Assembly (NCBI GenBank): GCA_019638385.1
Contig: JAHBTW010000003.1
Coordinates: 310,001-374,000 of the forward strand
Length of the DNA: 64,000 nt
DNA from: Saprospiraceae bacterium
GTDB taxonomy: Bacteria > Bacteroidota > Bacteroidia > Chitinophagales > Saprospiraceae
Direction: 5' to 3'
The position numbers were made by a program, and so were the translations under genes. The first letter of the stretch is position 1, and the number at the start of each line of letters is the position of its first letter. Under the pieces are notes generated by a model. That model saw only the letters and a program-made list of their open reading frames with translations, had not been told where the DNA came from and ran no database searches. Of the stretch, positions 17,601 through 25,627 are shown one piece after another.

Positions 17601-19602
17601 GGATGTTGAGGTCCATGTTGCCCGCAATGATGATGTCTTTTTTGGAGAGGTTGAGTTCTTTGAGGTCAATTTTTTTCAGCTCCGCTTTGAAATTGAAAAC
17701 GGGCACGGCTTGCGAAAAGTCGAGCTGTCCGTTGAACGTGAAATCCACGTTAGCATCGCGGATGTCGAAATCGCCCTGAAAAAACTTGCGGTTCAGATTG
17801 CCGGCGAGGTTGGCGTTTTTATACTCGTAGCCTTTGAAAGTGAAGCTGCGCAGTTGTGCCGACAGCTCTGCGCTGGCCGTGGCTGCCTCGAGGCTGCGGC
17901 CTTTCTGCACCGATGCCGACAGGCTCACCTTGCCGAGGTCGGGGTTTTGAGACCACTCGCCGAGGTCGAAATCCTGCAGGCTGATGGCGCCGGAATAGGT
18001 GGCTTTTTCTTTGCCTCCGTTGGGGTTGAAGGTCATGTCGAGATCGGCGATGCCGAGGTTGGAGCGCAACAGGCCGAAAATGGTAAAACCCGTGGCAAAG
18101 AAGCCGTTGATGTCGCCGCGAAACTGAAGGTTGCCGAGGCGGTCAAAGTTTTCGGGCAGGTTGAACCGCGGAATAATTTGCTCCAGCACCCGCATACTTG
18201 TGCGCGCTTCCTGCAGGCTCACGCCGAAGTAGCCCTGTCCGGGTATGGTGATGTCTTTGAGGTCGAGGCGGCCGCGGAGGAAGGCGCCCCGGCCGAGTTC
18301 TATTTCCAAGTTTCTGCCCGACAAGTCATTGACGGTGCCCCTTACCCGGCCCTGAATTTGCAGTGTTTCCTCCCGGTTGTTTTGAAAAAAAGGATTGCTT
18401 TCCAGCTCCGGAGCGAAGACCATAATATCGCTGATGGCCACCACCGATCGTTGAAAACGGGCGTCCATACCCACGGCGGAGTTGAAGTCGGCAAAAGCGT
18501 CGAAGGTTTCAAACGAAAAAGCTAGGGTATCGCCGAGACGCGAATCGGGCGTTTGCAGGTCTAATCCGTTCAATACGATAGACTTGGACGACACCAATGC
18601 CTCTTTAGCCGCCAACTGCTGCAAGTGAAACCCGCTGCCGGTGCGCGCCGTAATTTTATCTATCACCCCCCGCGTCAGGCCCTCGGTCATGCTCAGCCCG
18701 GTTATCTTCACGCCGATGTCAAATACCTCTAAGTGTTCAAAATCCAGCACATGGGCAGGGGTTTGTTTTATCGGCGCCTTGCGCAAATTGTGCGTGGAAA
18801 ATACACCCTGATTGAGGTCTAAGTCTTTGATTGCGAGCGTCCAGGTAACGGTATCGCCATCCGGGGCCGAGGGTTGCCGGAGCGCGGTGGACAAAGCCTG
18901 AGGCAGCGGATGTTCGGGGCGGGATTCTACATGCAGTTCCGGCCGGTTCAACGCGATTTGCTCAATCAACAGTATTTTTCCGGGCAGGTCCATTTTGTTC
19001 ACGCGCACAATCCCCTGCGGAAGATAGGTGCGCAGGTAGCTGCCTTTTATGTCGTCGCGAGAGGTATAGCGCACTTCTTCGAGATACAAACGCTTGAGGC
19101 GCAACTGGAAAGGTTTCTTTTTTTCCTGCTTTCCCCTTCGGGTAAACTGGTCGAGCAGCCATTGCAGATTGCTGCGCTGCGCGCCCTGTGCCCGATACAC
19201 GTTGAGAGAGGCGTTGGTCAGCGACAATTCTTCGATTTCCAATCCCGACCAAAGCAGCTTGAATATATTGGTGTTGAAATCGGCCACTACTTTTTCAGCG
19301 ATGAAAAGCGTGTCGCATTCAGGGTCTTCCACATAAAAACCCTCCAGCACCACCCGATCGAAAAACGCTACTCCCAAGCGTTTGATGGAGACGTTGACCC
19401 CCAGATAGTCGGATACTTTTTCGGTGGCAAACCGCGCCAGCCGGTTTTGTACGCCCGGAATCTGTACGAGAATGGAAAACAGAATGGAAAGGATAAACAG
19501 CGCAAAGAAGAAGCGGGCGACCCATCTTCCCAATTTATAAACCCAACCCTCCCGCTTTTTGCCGGAGGGCGATTCCTGTATCGGTGTTTGCTCCTTGTCC
19601 AT
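14695..19602 (-). CDS. tamB: TamB-like translocation/assembly module protein
   Basis: 1635 residues. One N-terminal membrane segment (about residues 28-50, VARFFFALFILSILFSILVQIPG) precedes a very long beta-rich body of AsmA/TamB type and a C-terminal TamB (DUF490) domain (LDFDVAYSQYRPG...VVGGNLN...KVYQRLQPD). TamB-like proteins span the periplasm as a hydrophobic groove and are linked to phospholipid transport to the outer membrane and to outer-membrane protein assembly. Length fits the Bacteroidota members. The C-terminus ends in a Lys/Glu-rich tail (GGGKKKEEK). The start ATG 19602 gives a basic, Pro-rich cytosolic lead before the anchor. It stands alone, with an AT-rich repeat after its stop. 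Confidence 0.9.
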   Translation of the reverse strand: MDKEQTPIQESPSGKKREGWVYKLGRWVARFFFALFILSILFSILVQIPGVQNRLARFATEKVSDYLGVNVSIKRLGVAFFDRVVLEGFYVEDPECDTLFIAEKVVADFNTNIFKLLWSGLEIEELSLTNASLNVYRAQGAQRSNLQWLLDQFTRRGKQEKKKPFQLRLKRLYLEEVRYTSRDDIKGSYLRTYLPQGIVRVNKMDLPGKILLIEQIALNRPELHVESRPEHPLPQALSTALRQPSAPDGDTVTWTLAIKDLDLNQGVFSTHNLRKAPIKQTPAHVLDFEHLEVFDIGVKITGLSMTEGLTRGVIDKITARTGSGFHLQQLAAKEALVSSKSIVLNGLDLQTPDSRLGDTLAFSFETFDAFADFNSAVGMDARFQRSVVAISDIMVFAPELESNPFFQNNREETLQIQGRVRGTVNDLSGRNLEIELGRGAFLRGRLDLKDITIPGQGYFGVSLQEARTSMRVLEQIIPRFNLPENFDRLGNLQFRGDINGFFATGFTIFGLLRSNLGIADLDMTFNPNGGKEKATYSGAISLQDFDLGEWSQNPDLGKVSLSASVQKGRSLEAATASAELSAQLRSFTFKGYEYKNANLAGNLNRKFFQGDFDIRDANVDFTFNGQLDFSQAVPVFNFKAELKKIDLKELNLSKKDIIIAGNMDLNIRNNTIATAEGEAHITDLQITLNQDETFSVDRLDVVSKFNGPGGGKTFRVDSDIVQALLTGQFEVDQLPAVFLNHFHRNYPVFADRLGIKPSQRRLDPTIFTFQVTVKDSKGFNHLLSPQLYPIKNSTFSGRFDEPADLLRMELKMPFFQFGNLRLEEPDFMWDTKDRVAEYSIGIDYVLLDDKEILSTPLIITGLLRKDSLEFALTYLAKGVTALENLTLNGMLTAIDSSAINLHFDQSNLTLMNRLWLINQDNQITFFKDSVKISNLVLTHEDYRIGIESSGRKGLRLALINFDFDFIDKYWAYEPLNFSGRFAVTARVDDVFKMEGLQVDVIADSLFINNDDWGTLHLKAKAQNLKGQVSASFNIESDSTQLSGEGYYNLQDIKGRGLTRALAQNLKNYFAAQFTLSGVPLRTVEYFLPDVITDTKGRVTGELSLKGGSGGPYVQGLLHIRDASVSVSFLKTSYQFDYALVKMDNNWLFDASGVSIRDKFGHTATISGGIRHTKLKDLRIDATVITNRLLALDTKKGDNKQFYGQAIGSGYVSFKGPLERIDAYIKGAVNDSTRLVIPISAEREARAVNYVNFVNRRAQAREDATPPPTFTPPKGMNVEMDLTIGREAVMQLVIDEQAGDIVEGTGSGNIRILIPQNGAFQMFGDYTIEEGDYLFTLFNVINKKFRVQRGGSIRWSGDPYKALIKLDAEYKGISAPVAGLIADLIVSERQQIKTEAAKSTAVNLILHLAGELFQPQINFDIEFPLLTGELKNYTDTKLRILKQDPNELNRQAFGLIVAGQFLPSDLNVQSVDVIYNTVSEFVSNQLSLLLTGLFSEFIADGRVLSGLDFDVAYSQYRPGAEVGDNNPGRGEEYEVRLRQNYFNDRLSVVVGGNLNRGGSLTSNPGANNGTFLGNDVVIEYAISADRSLTLKVYQRLQPDIGGRRRKVGAGLSFRKEYDSFGEFLRSIGGGKKKEEK

Positions 19603-19653
19603 GCGGTATTAAGAACCTTACATCGGGGAGTAGCGTTGGCCGGCGCGCGGCGT

Positions 19654-20622
19654 TTAACGTCCCTTTAATACAAAACCCAAGGCGCGCTGCTCCGACCAAT
19701 ACATCCCTCCGGCCCCAAAGGTAACAAAACCGACGTGCCCGCCGTATTGCGGCGTTTCCAAAAAGAAATTTGGATGTTGCTCCGCCAGCGCATAAGGATA
19801 GCACTCCGGGCTGAGAAAAGAATCGTCTAATGCATTGACCATCAGGGTGGGAATGGCGATGTTGGGCAGATACGGCAGGCTGCTGTTGCGCGCCCAATAA
19901 TCTTCTGCGCCGGCGAATCCGTGCAGCGGCGCGGTGAAACGCTCGTCAAATTCGCGCAGACTGCGCGGCAGCGGCGCTTCCCTGCGGATTTGATCCGGGT
20001 ACAGTGCTGCTTTGTGCAACATTTTGGCGTTCAGCGTTTGCAGAAACCGTTTCACATACAGGCGGTTGTGCCATTTGGCGATTTCCCGTTCCGAAGAAGT
20101 GACATCGCAGGGCACACTGAACACGACGGCTTTTTTTATTTCTGGCGCCAAGTCCGCCCCCTGTTCGCCGAGGTATTTCAATACCACATTGCCGCCGAGA
20201 CTAAAGCCGGTGAGCGCAATCTCGTGGTAGCGGCGCAGTGCGCGCAAATGGCCGATGATGAAATCCAGATCGCCGGTTTCGCCGATGTGATAAGCGCGGG
20301 GCAGGCGATTGGACGCTCCGCTGCAACCGCGAAAGTTGAGCGCCGCGCCGTCCCAGCCTTCGTTTACAAATGCGCGCAGCATACCGCGAATGTAGTGCCG
20401 CTCCGAACTGCCCTCCATGCCGTGCAAAGCCAACACCAACCGCTCGCTGCGGCCCTCGCCGGCCCAGTCCAGATCAAGAAAATCGCCGTCGGGCGTGTCT
20501 ATTCGCTCCCGGCGATAAGCGATGCCGCTGACCCGCCGGAACAGCACCGGAAAAATGGTGTTGAAATGCCGGTTTTTGAACAACAACGGAGGGCGGTAGT
20601 CGGAATCAGTCAGCACGGGCAT
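19654..20622 (-). CDS. Alpha/beta hydrolase, YheT family
   Basis: 322 residues from ATG 20620-20622 (MPVLTDSDYRPPLLFKNRHFNTIFP); the 84-codon in-frame extension upstream is rejected because it crosses the promoter and has no homologous look. The N-terminal N.H..T..P signature and FRGCSG are typical of the YheT/Abhd-type family. Nucleophile Ser is in GFSLGGN, the acid Asp in NALDDSF, and the His in GGHVGF. The substrate is unknown, presumably an ester of lipid type. A TACTTTTG box lies at 20649-20656. Confidence 0.85.
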   Translation of the reverse strand: MPVLTDSDYRPPLLFKNRHFNTIFPVLFRRVSGIAYRRERIDTPDGDFLDLDWAGEGRSERLVLALHGMEGSSERHYIRGMLRAFVNEGWDGAALNFRGCSGASNRLPRAYHIGETGDLDFIIGHLRALRRYHEIALTGFSLGGNVVLKYLGEQGADLAPEIKKAVVFSVPCDVTSSEREIAKWHNRLYVKRFLQTLNAKMLHKAALYPDQIRREAPLPRSLREFDERFTAPLHGFAGAEDYWARNSSLPYLPNIAIPTLMVNALDDSFLSPECYPYALAEQHPNFFLETPQYGGHVGFVTFGAGGMYWSEQRALGFVLKGR

Positions 20623-20648
20623 GCGTATAGTTTTTTGTTTGAAACGGG

Positions 20649-20656
20649 CAAAAGTA
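20649..20656 (-). promoter_or_regulatory. Promoter -7 box for the YheT-like hydrolase, in an inverted repeat
   Basis: Minus strand TACTTTTG, 26 nt before the hydrolase start codon. It is part of the left arm of a 16-bp inverted repeat (20649-20664 against 20681-20696, one mismatch, 16-nt loop). The right arm carries the same box on the plus strand, so the two -7 boxes mirror each other. Confidence 0.5.
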
Positions 20657-20688
20657 GCGAAGTTGCCCCACGTTATAGAAAACTTCCC

Positions 20689-20696
20689 TACTTTTG
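20689..20696 (+). promoter_or_regulatory. Promoter -7 box for the secreted T9SS gene, in an inverted repeat
   Basis: Plus strand TACTTTTG, 89 nt before ATG 20786, with a TTG at 20663-20665 at 23-nt spacing as a possible -33 element. It forms the right arm of the 16-bp inverted repeat described for the opposite promoter. Confidence 0.5.
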
Positions 20697-20785
20697 CCCG
20701 CCGGTACAGCCCGTCCGTATCCGGTCTTTCCACATCCACATCACACGTTGCCCTCTGATTTTTGAAGCAAAAACCGATAATCGCC

Positions 20786-23596
20786 ATGTACAAGCAACTA
20801 CCATTCATCTCCGCCGGGAGCACGCGCCCCGCATGCCTTTCCTTTTCCTTCCATGCCCACGCAGCCTTCCTCAAAACGGTTCTTTGCCTCGCACTCGCAG
20901 GAGGGCTGTGGACGAGCGGGGTGGCTTGGGGGCAGAGTGTCGGAGATTATCGCAGCCGGCAATCCGGTAACTGGAACCACGGTTGTACATGGGAACGGTT
21001 CGACGGCATGGAGTGGATTCAGCAGTGTGACTTCCCCGAAGTAGCCGGCACAGCCTCCAGTGTCAAAACAGATGCCGGCGGCACTGTCCATACCGTAGCG
21101 CTTCCCACCGGAATTCAGCCAGGCGACCTTCTGCTCGTTTTTTGGGTAGATGCTAATGATATAGCCACAGATCCGGGCACTCCTGCGGGCTGGACTCAAT
21201 TATACACCAATACGCTCGTAAACAGAATTCGTCGGGCATGGTATAAAGTGGCGGATGGCACAGAGGGGGCTACGTTGGAGATAACCGCAGGAGAGGAGCG
21301 CAGCGCTCATAATGCTTACCGCATCAGAGCGAATACTTATCAGGGCATACCGGTAGCGGCTAATCCTGCAGCAAATAATAGTAATTCGGCGAATGCTCCG
21401 AATTTCACTACAGGGTTTGGAAACGTAAATACGCTATGGATTGCGTCTGCCCATTCTGAAGGCGACAACAATCCGGTAAACCCTCCTGCGAATTATAGCA
21501 ATCAGGTGAGCGCTTATAGTGGAACCCCCGGGCCGGAGCATGTAAGAATGGTAACAGGCCGTCGGGAATTTCAAAGTGCGAGTCAAAACCCGGGCGTTTT
21601 TTCCAATTATTCTGCCGCCCGGGAATGGGCAGCCGGCATAGTCGGTATTCAAAGCGTTACCGGCACAGCGACTCCTTCCTCCGCGAGTGGCGACATCACC
21701 GTTCTTAGCTCACATACGATAACCATCACAGCCGCTGTAACCGTTGATCAGGTGTTGGTGGAAAGCGGCGCCATTCTGGAGGTAGATGGGAATCTAACCA
21801 TTGCCAATGGCGTGGAAACCGATTTGGAAGTCAACGGCACGTTGTATCACGGCGCCATTACAGGGTCATCCAACGGTACTTTCACTCTAAATGCCGGCGC
21901 AAATATTGTGTTCAACGATGGCGCTTCCTATATTCTCACGCGATCGGGTTCGCGCAACATTCCCACCGCAACCTGGGACCCCAATTCTACCGCAATCATA
22001 GGAAACTGGTCGGGGACGGGTAACACCCCCAGTAATCTCATCGGCCAAACTTTCGGCCATTTTCAGATAGGACCTTTTTTAGAGGGTGGCAGCGGTGTTG
22101 GTGATTTGGTTACCGGTGAATCCGGCATCTTAAATGTGGCAGGGAATTTCATCTTAAACAACGGTGTTGCAGAAGTTCGTCCCGTTGCTTTAAATGGTTC
22201 CGGAGCAGCCCAAAATTTAACAGTGAATATAGGCGGCGATCTTGTAATGCTTTCCGGGACGTTTACTGTCACCGCTGGAGGTGCTCCGACGGTGCTGAAT
22301 GTAGCCGGAGATGTTTTGATGTCCGACGGAACGCTTAACGTGAAAGCCGGAAATGGAATGACTAATTTTAACATCAATGGTGATTTCATAAAGACTGACG
22401 GCACACTTAACCAGCGGCCGGCCGGTGGGGTTAATAATGCAATAATCAATGTGCTGGGCAACTTTACCCAAACAGCGGGCACTTTTGATATGACCAGTGT
22501 AAACGCTGAGGCAGTTTTGAACATAGGCCGCAATTTCACCATCTCCGGCGGTACGCTTACCAAAACTTCCGGTAATGCCAACGGCTTCGGATCTATCAAT
22601 TTTACCGGTATCGGCACGCCCCAGAATTACACCTCCGGTGCAACGGTTTCCAGTTTGATCAACTTCACGGTGAGAGACAATGCGATACTACATTTACCGG
22701 CACTCAACACCATCACCGGCAACTCCCTGACCATAAACAACGGAGGTAAACTGACCGGCACGGGGACTATTGCACTCCCCACCACCAACAACGGCGCCAT
22801 AGCCCCCGGCAATTCCATCGGTACGCTCACTGTTACGGGAGACGTGGAGTTTGGGCCTACGGGTTCTATTGAGATTGAAGTAGCGGGCGATCCGGTAGCT
22901 CATGATGTGCTGGCCGTTTCCGGCAACGTCACTTTTGCAGGGACCTTAAATGTATTGTTTGTGGGAGGTACGATCTACGATATGGATGTTTTCGATGTGG
23001 TAACCTACGGCTCCAGGTCGGGGATGTTTGCAACAGAAACGTTCCCGCCCAGTCCGGGCATCTTTGCAGCCGGTTATGATATATTCAATGCGTTGCGAAT
23101 CAGTTACTCCGGCTCCGCCCTCCCCATCACCCTCCTCTACTTCAAAGCGGAAAAGCAGGATGATAAAACCGCGCTCCTCAGTTGGGCCACTGCCACAGAA
23201 CTCAACAACGACTATATGGCTGTGGAGCGGAGCCACGACGGGCAGGTATGGAAAGAAATCGGTCGCGTGTCCGGCGCGGGTACTGCTACCGTGCTGCAGG
23301 CGTACAGTCTCTTAGATAAAAACCCGCTGCCCGGCCTCAACTACTACCGCCTCCGGCAAGTGGACTACGACGGCGCGTTTGAATATTTCAACACCATTGT
23401 CCTCGACTTCCGCTCCTTTAACCTTTCTCCTTTAACCTTCGACCTCTCTTCCCCAACCCCGCCGGCGACCGCATCACGCTGCGTCTGTCGCAGCGCCCTG
23501 TGCAGGATGGCGAGTTGTTTTTGTTGGACATGCAGGGCCGCGTATTGCAGCGCAGTGGAATCCCCGCCGGTCTGTTGCAAAAAGAGCTTGACCTGA
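20786..23596 (+). CDS. Secreted repeat protein, frameshifted before its T9SS type A domain
   Basis: 936 codons as read from ATG 20786 (a TTG at 20762 is less likely). The signal peptide FLKTVLCLALAGGLWTSGVAWGQS probably cleaves after AWG. Then comes a region around FWVDANDIATDPGTPAGWTQLY, followed by a long beta-helix-like part of short repeats (LNVAGNFILNNGVAEV, VNIGGDLVMLSGTFTV, LNVAGDVLMSDGTLNV, ININ... variants) ending in an autotransporter-adhesin-like GTIALPTTNNGAIAPGNSIGTLTVTGDV segment. A Bacteroidota FN3-like module follows (ITLLYFKAEKQDDKTALLSWATATELNNDYMAVERS...YYRLRQVDYDG). From about 23450 the frame is nonsense (Cys-rich) to the stop at 23594-23596, while the expected sorting domain continues in another frame to 23676. 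A 14-bp tandem duplication at 23413-23440 explains the shift. Confidence 0.85.
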   Translation: MYKQLPFISAGSTRPACLSFSFHAHAAFLKTVLCLALAGGLWTSGVAWGQSVGDYRSRQSGNWNHGCTWERFDGMEWIQQCDFPEVAGTASSVKTDAGGTVHTVALPTGIQPGDLLLVFWVDANDIATDPGTPAGWTQLYTNTLVNRIRRAWYKVADGTEGATLEITAGEERSAHNAYRIRANTYQGIPVAANPAANNSNSANAPNFTTGFGNVNTLWIASAHSEGDNNPVNPPANYSNQVSAYSGTPGPEHVRMVTGRREFQSASQNPGVFSNYSAAREWAAGIVGIQSVTGTATPSSASGDITVLSSHTITITAAVTVDQVLVESGAILEVDGNLTIANGVETDLEVNGTLYHGAITGSSNGTFTLNAGANIVFNDGASYILTRSGSRNIPTATWDPNSTAIIGNWSGTGNTPSNLIGQTFGHFQIGPFLEGGSGVGDLVTGESGILNVAGNFILNNGVAEVRPVALNGSGAAQNLTVNIGGDLVMLSGTFTVTAGGAPTVLNVAGDVLMSDGTLNVKAGNGMTNFNINGDFIKTDGTLNQRPAGGVNNAIINVLGNFTQTAGTFDMTSVNAEAVLNIGRNFTISGGTLTKTSGNANGFGSINFTGIGTPQNYTSGATVSSLINFTVRDNAILHLPALNTITGNSLTINNGGKLTGTGTIALPTTNNGAIAPGNSIGTLTVTGDVEFGPTGSIEIEVAGDPVAHDVLAVSGNVTFAGTLNVLFVGGTIYDMDVFDVVTYGSRSGMFATETFPPSPGIFAAGYDIFNALRISYSGSALPITLLYFKAEKQDDKTALLSWATATELNNDYMAVERSHDGQVWKEIGRVSGAGTATVLQAYSLLDKNPLPGLNYYRLRQVDYDGAFEYFNTIVLDFRSFNLSPLTFDLSSPTPPATASRCVCRSALCRMASCFCWTCRAAYCSAVESPPVCCKKSLT
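23413..23440 (+). repeat. 14-bp tandem duplication that breaks the reading frame
   Basis: Two adjacent copies of CTCCTTTAACCTTY (23413-23426 and 23427-23440; 13 of 14 identical). Fourteen is not a multiple of three. With one copy removed, the upstream frame reads LDFRSFNLRPL and runs straight into FPNPAGDRITL, the start of a T9SS type A sorting domain. Confidence 0.9.
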
Positions 23597-23676
23597 GCGG
23601 CTTGCCCGTCGGGATGTACCTGATGCGTCTGAGGGTCGGAGGGCAGCAGGAGATGTCGCGGTTTGTGAAGGAGTAG
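23449..23676 (+). pseudogene. Out-of-frame T9SS type A C-terminal sorting domain
   Basis: Read from 23449 this gives FPNPAGDRITLRLSQRP...GELFLLDMQGRVLQ...LSGLPVGMYLMRLRVGG...RFVKE and a TAG at 23674-23676. This is a complete type A T9SS domain (PNPxxD, LxDxxGRVL, LPxGxYxxRL, KxxKF/VKE-type end). It lies in the frame one base behind the main coding frame and so is not translated as the sequence stands. It belongs to the gene starting at 20786. Confidence 0.88.
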
Positions 23677-23680
23677 CGCA

Positions 23681-23700
23681 TTTTTATTTCAACACATAGG
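23681..23700 (+). repeat. Dispersed intergenic repeat, short copy (TTTTTATTT-AACACATAGG)
   Basis: TTTTTATTT, C, AACACATAGG begins 4 bp after the stop of the upstream plus-strand gene. The same 20 bases with one change recur at 41674-41693, also just after a plus-strand stop codon. Here the hairpin-forming part seen at the second copy is missing. Confidence 0.6.
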
Positions 23701-23704
23701 GCCA

Positions 23705-24430
23705 TTAACCCTCCACCTCTAAGGCCGCTATCAGCGCCTCCACTTCCCAGGCATCTTCCAGCCGATGCGGCCCGATGGCGGTGCGGCACAGTTCCGAGAG
23801 GTAAGCGCCGCTTTGCAGGGCTTTGCCAAAATCATAGGCCAACGAGCGGATATAGGTGCCTTTGCTGCAATGCACCGTAAAGGATACCTGCGGCAGCGAT
23901 ACCCGCGTCAGGTCGAAGCGCTCAATGTGAACCGTGCGTGGCTGTACGGCAATGAATTCGCCTTTTCGGGCGCGCTTGTAGAGGGGCTGCCCATCCACTT
24001 TTATGGCCGAAAACATGGGGGGCGCCTGTTCTATCGTACCGACAAATTGCAGGCGGGCGGCCTCTAATTTTTCTGCGTCAATGTGTTCGATGGGAAAATA
24101 TTCTTCTACCTCCGTTTCGGCATCATAAGAGGGCGTAACGGCGCCGAGGGTGAGCGTGCCGGTATATATTTTGGGCAGGTTTTGGTATTCGTCTATGCGG
24201 CGGGTGAACTTACCGGTGCAGATGATGAGCAGGCCGGTGGCCATGGGGTCGAGGGTGCCGGCATGGCCCACTTTGATATTTTTTACGCGGAGGCGTTGGC
24301 GGAGTTTGTAGCGAATTTTATTCACCACATCAAAAGAGGTCCAGCCTTTGGGTTTATTCACCAACAGCATTTCACCGCCGAGAAAGTCGAAACGTTGCGG
24401 CAAAGGATCGTCATTGTCTGTATGCTCCAT
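23705..24430 (-). CDS. truB: tRNA pseudouridine(55) synthase TruB
   Basis: 241 residues from ATG 24428-24430; an in-frame GTG at 24457 would overlap uppP and is less likely. TruB makes pseudouridine 55 in the T-loop of tRNAs. The catalytic motif GHAGTLDPMATGLL holds the nucleophile Asp; the N-terminal LLVNKPKGWTSFDVV and the later KVDGQPLYKRARKGE and CSKGTYIRSLAYDFG motifs are all present. Last gene of the ftsX-DUF3098-uppP-truB run, 14 bp after uppP. Confidence 0.95.
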   Translation of the reverse strand: MEHTDNDDPLPQRFDFLGGEMLLVNKPKGWTSFDVVNKIRYKLRQRLRVKNIKVGHAGTLDPMATGLLIICTGKFTRRIDEYQNLPKIYTGTLTLGAVTPSYDAETEVEEYFPIEHIDAEKLEAARLQFVGTIEQAPPMFSAIKVDGQPLYKRARKGEFIAVQPRTVHIERFDLTRVSLPQVSFTVHCSKGTYIRSLAYDFGKALQSGAYLSELCRTAIGPHRLEDAWEVEALIAALEVEG

Positions 24431-24444
24431 TGATTGCAATTGAA

Positions 24445-25239
24445 TTACACGTTCCACTTGAGCACATCCAATGCGTACAGCGTGAGGATGAGAATGCCCG
24501 CTATGATTCGATAGTAGCCGAATATTTTGAAGCCGTGTTTGGATAAATAAGCGATGAAGGTTTTGATAGCAAACATGGCCACGATGAAAGCCACCGCATT
24601 GCCGATGAGCAGCAGGTTGATTTCCGAGCTATCCAAAGAGATGCCGTCTTTGTAATAATCGTACATCTTTTTCACAGTGGCGCCGAACATAGTGGGTACG
24701 GCGAGAAAAAACGAGAACTCCGCCGCTTCCCGTCGGTTCAGCCCCTGCGTAAGGCCGCCGATGATGGTGGCTGCCGAGCGCGATACGCCGGGTATCATGG
24801 CGAGGCACTGAAACAACCCGATGCGCAGCGCCGAAGGATACGATACCGGTTTGTCGGGCGATTCGGCAGCGCGGGCAAACCAGCGGTCCACAAATAAAAA
24901 GATGACGCCCCCGATGAGCAGGGTAATGCCCACCACCACTACGTTTTCCAACAGGCTGTCTATCCAGTCGCTCAGCAGCAGCCCCAGCACCACGGCCGGT
25001 AGAAACGCCACAAAGAGTTTGTAATAAAAATCCAGCGATTGAAAAAACCTTCGCCAGTACAGCACCACTACAGAGAGGATGGCGCCGAGTTGAATGGCTA
25101 CGGTGAATAGCTTGGTAAAGTCTTCTTTTTCAATGCCCATCACGGTAGAAGCCACAATCATGTGCCCCGTAGAAGATATGGGCAAAAACTCGGTAATGCC
25201 CTCTACGATGGCAATCAATATAGCTTGCAGTATGCTCAC
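24445..25239 (-). CDS. uppP: Undecaprenyl-diphosphatase UppP (BacA)
   Basis: 264 residues, normal for the family. The polytopic inner-membrane enzyme dephosphorylates undecaprenyl diphosphate to recycle the lipid carrier for peptidoglycan and other envelope glycans, and high levels confer bacitracin resistance. The two signatures are present: [14 protein letters not shown] near residue 14 and [10 protein letters not shown] near the middle, with the catalytic Glu, Ser and Arg. About eight membrane segments. It lies 6 bp after the DUF3098 gene. Confidence 0.96.
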   Translation of the reverse strand: MSILQAILIAIVEGITEFLPISSTGHMIVASTVMGIEKEDFTKLFTVAIQLGAILSVVVLYWRRFFQSLDFYYKLFVAFLPAVVLGLLLSDWIDSLLENVVVVGITLLIGGVIFLFVDRWFARAAESPDKPVSYPSALRIGLFQCLAMIPGVSRSAATIIGGLTQGLNRREAAEFSFFLAVPTMFGATVKKMYDYYKDGISLDSSEINLLLIGNAVAFIVAMFAIKTFIAYLSKHGFKIFGYYRIIAGILILTLYALDVLKWNV

Positions 25240-25245
25240 CGGCCC

Positions 25246-25566
25246 TTATTTTTTGAAAATGGCAAATATCTCCACCACTAAGCCGGCCACGATGAGAATA
25301 GGCGCCAGCGTGATGCGGCGGAAGCTGTAGATGAGGCTCTCGTCCCATACATCGGGGCTGGGCATGTGCCCGCCGACCATGAGCGCCAACCCGATGAAGA
25401 TGAGTACGGCGCCGGCAATGAACAGGATATAGTTTTGGCGGCCGAACATCAGTTCCTGTTTTACCGCAACGCTCTGTCGCGTGCGAGGAGTGGCGGCAGC
25501 GGTTTTTTTGGCGGTGGGAGCGGCGGGAACGACGACTCGTTTGGGTCCCGGTTTGCTTTTGCTCAT
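25246..25566 (-). CDS. DUF3098 family small membrane protein
   Basis: 106 residues from ATG 25564-25566 (MSKSKPGPKR). An Ala/Lys/Pro-rich cytosolic head is followed by a FGRQNYILFIAGAVLIFIGLALMVGG hairpin half, then IYSFRRITLAPILIVAGLVVEIFAIF, the two-helix DUF3098 domain found between ftsX and uppP across Bacteroidota. No known biochemical role; its position suggests envelope or cell-division function. The gap to ftsX is 61 bp. Confidence 0.85.
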   Translation of the reverse strand: MSKSKPGPKRVVVPAAPTAKKTAAATPRTRQSVAVKQELMFGRQNYILFIAGAVLIFIGLALMVGGHMPSPDVWDESLIYSFRRITLAPILIVAGLVVEIFAIFKK

Positions 25567-25627
25567 AAATTGATTTTTAGATATGTAGCGAACATCATTC
25601 GCCGTGTTGAGTAAATATGGTGTCGGT

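Noticed and set aside
17260..18525. 421-codon plus-strand frame opposite tamB
   Set aside because: Shadow frame; the minus strand encodes continuous TamB beta-repeat sequence there.
19921..20970. 349-codon plus-strand frame opposite the YheT-like hydrolase
   Set aside because: Antisense to a hydrolase with an intact catalytic triad, and it crosses the divergent promoter region.
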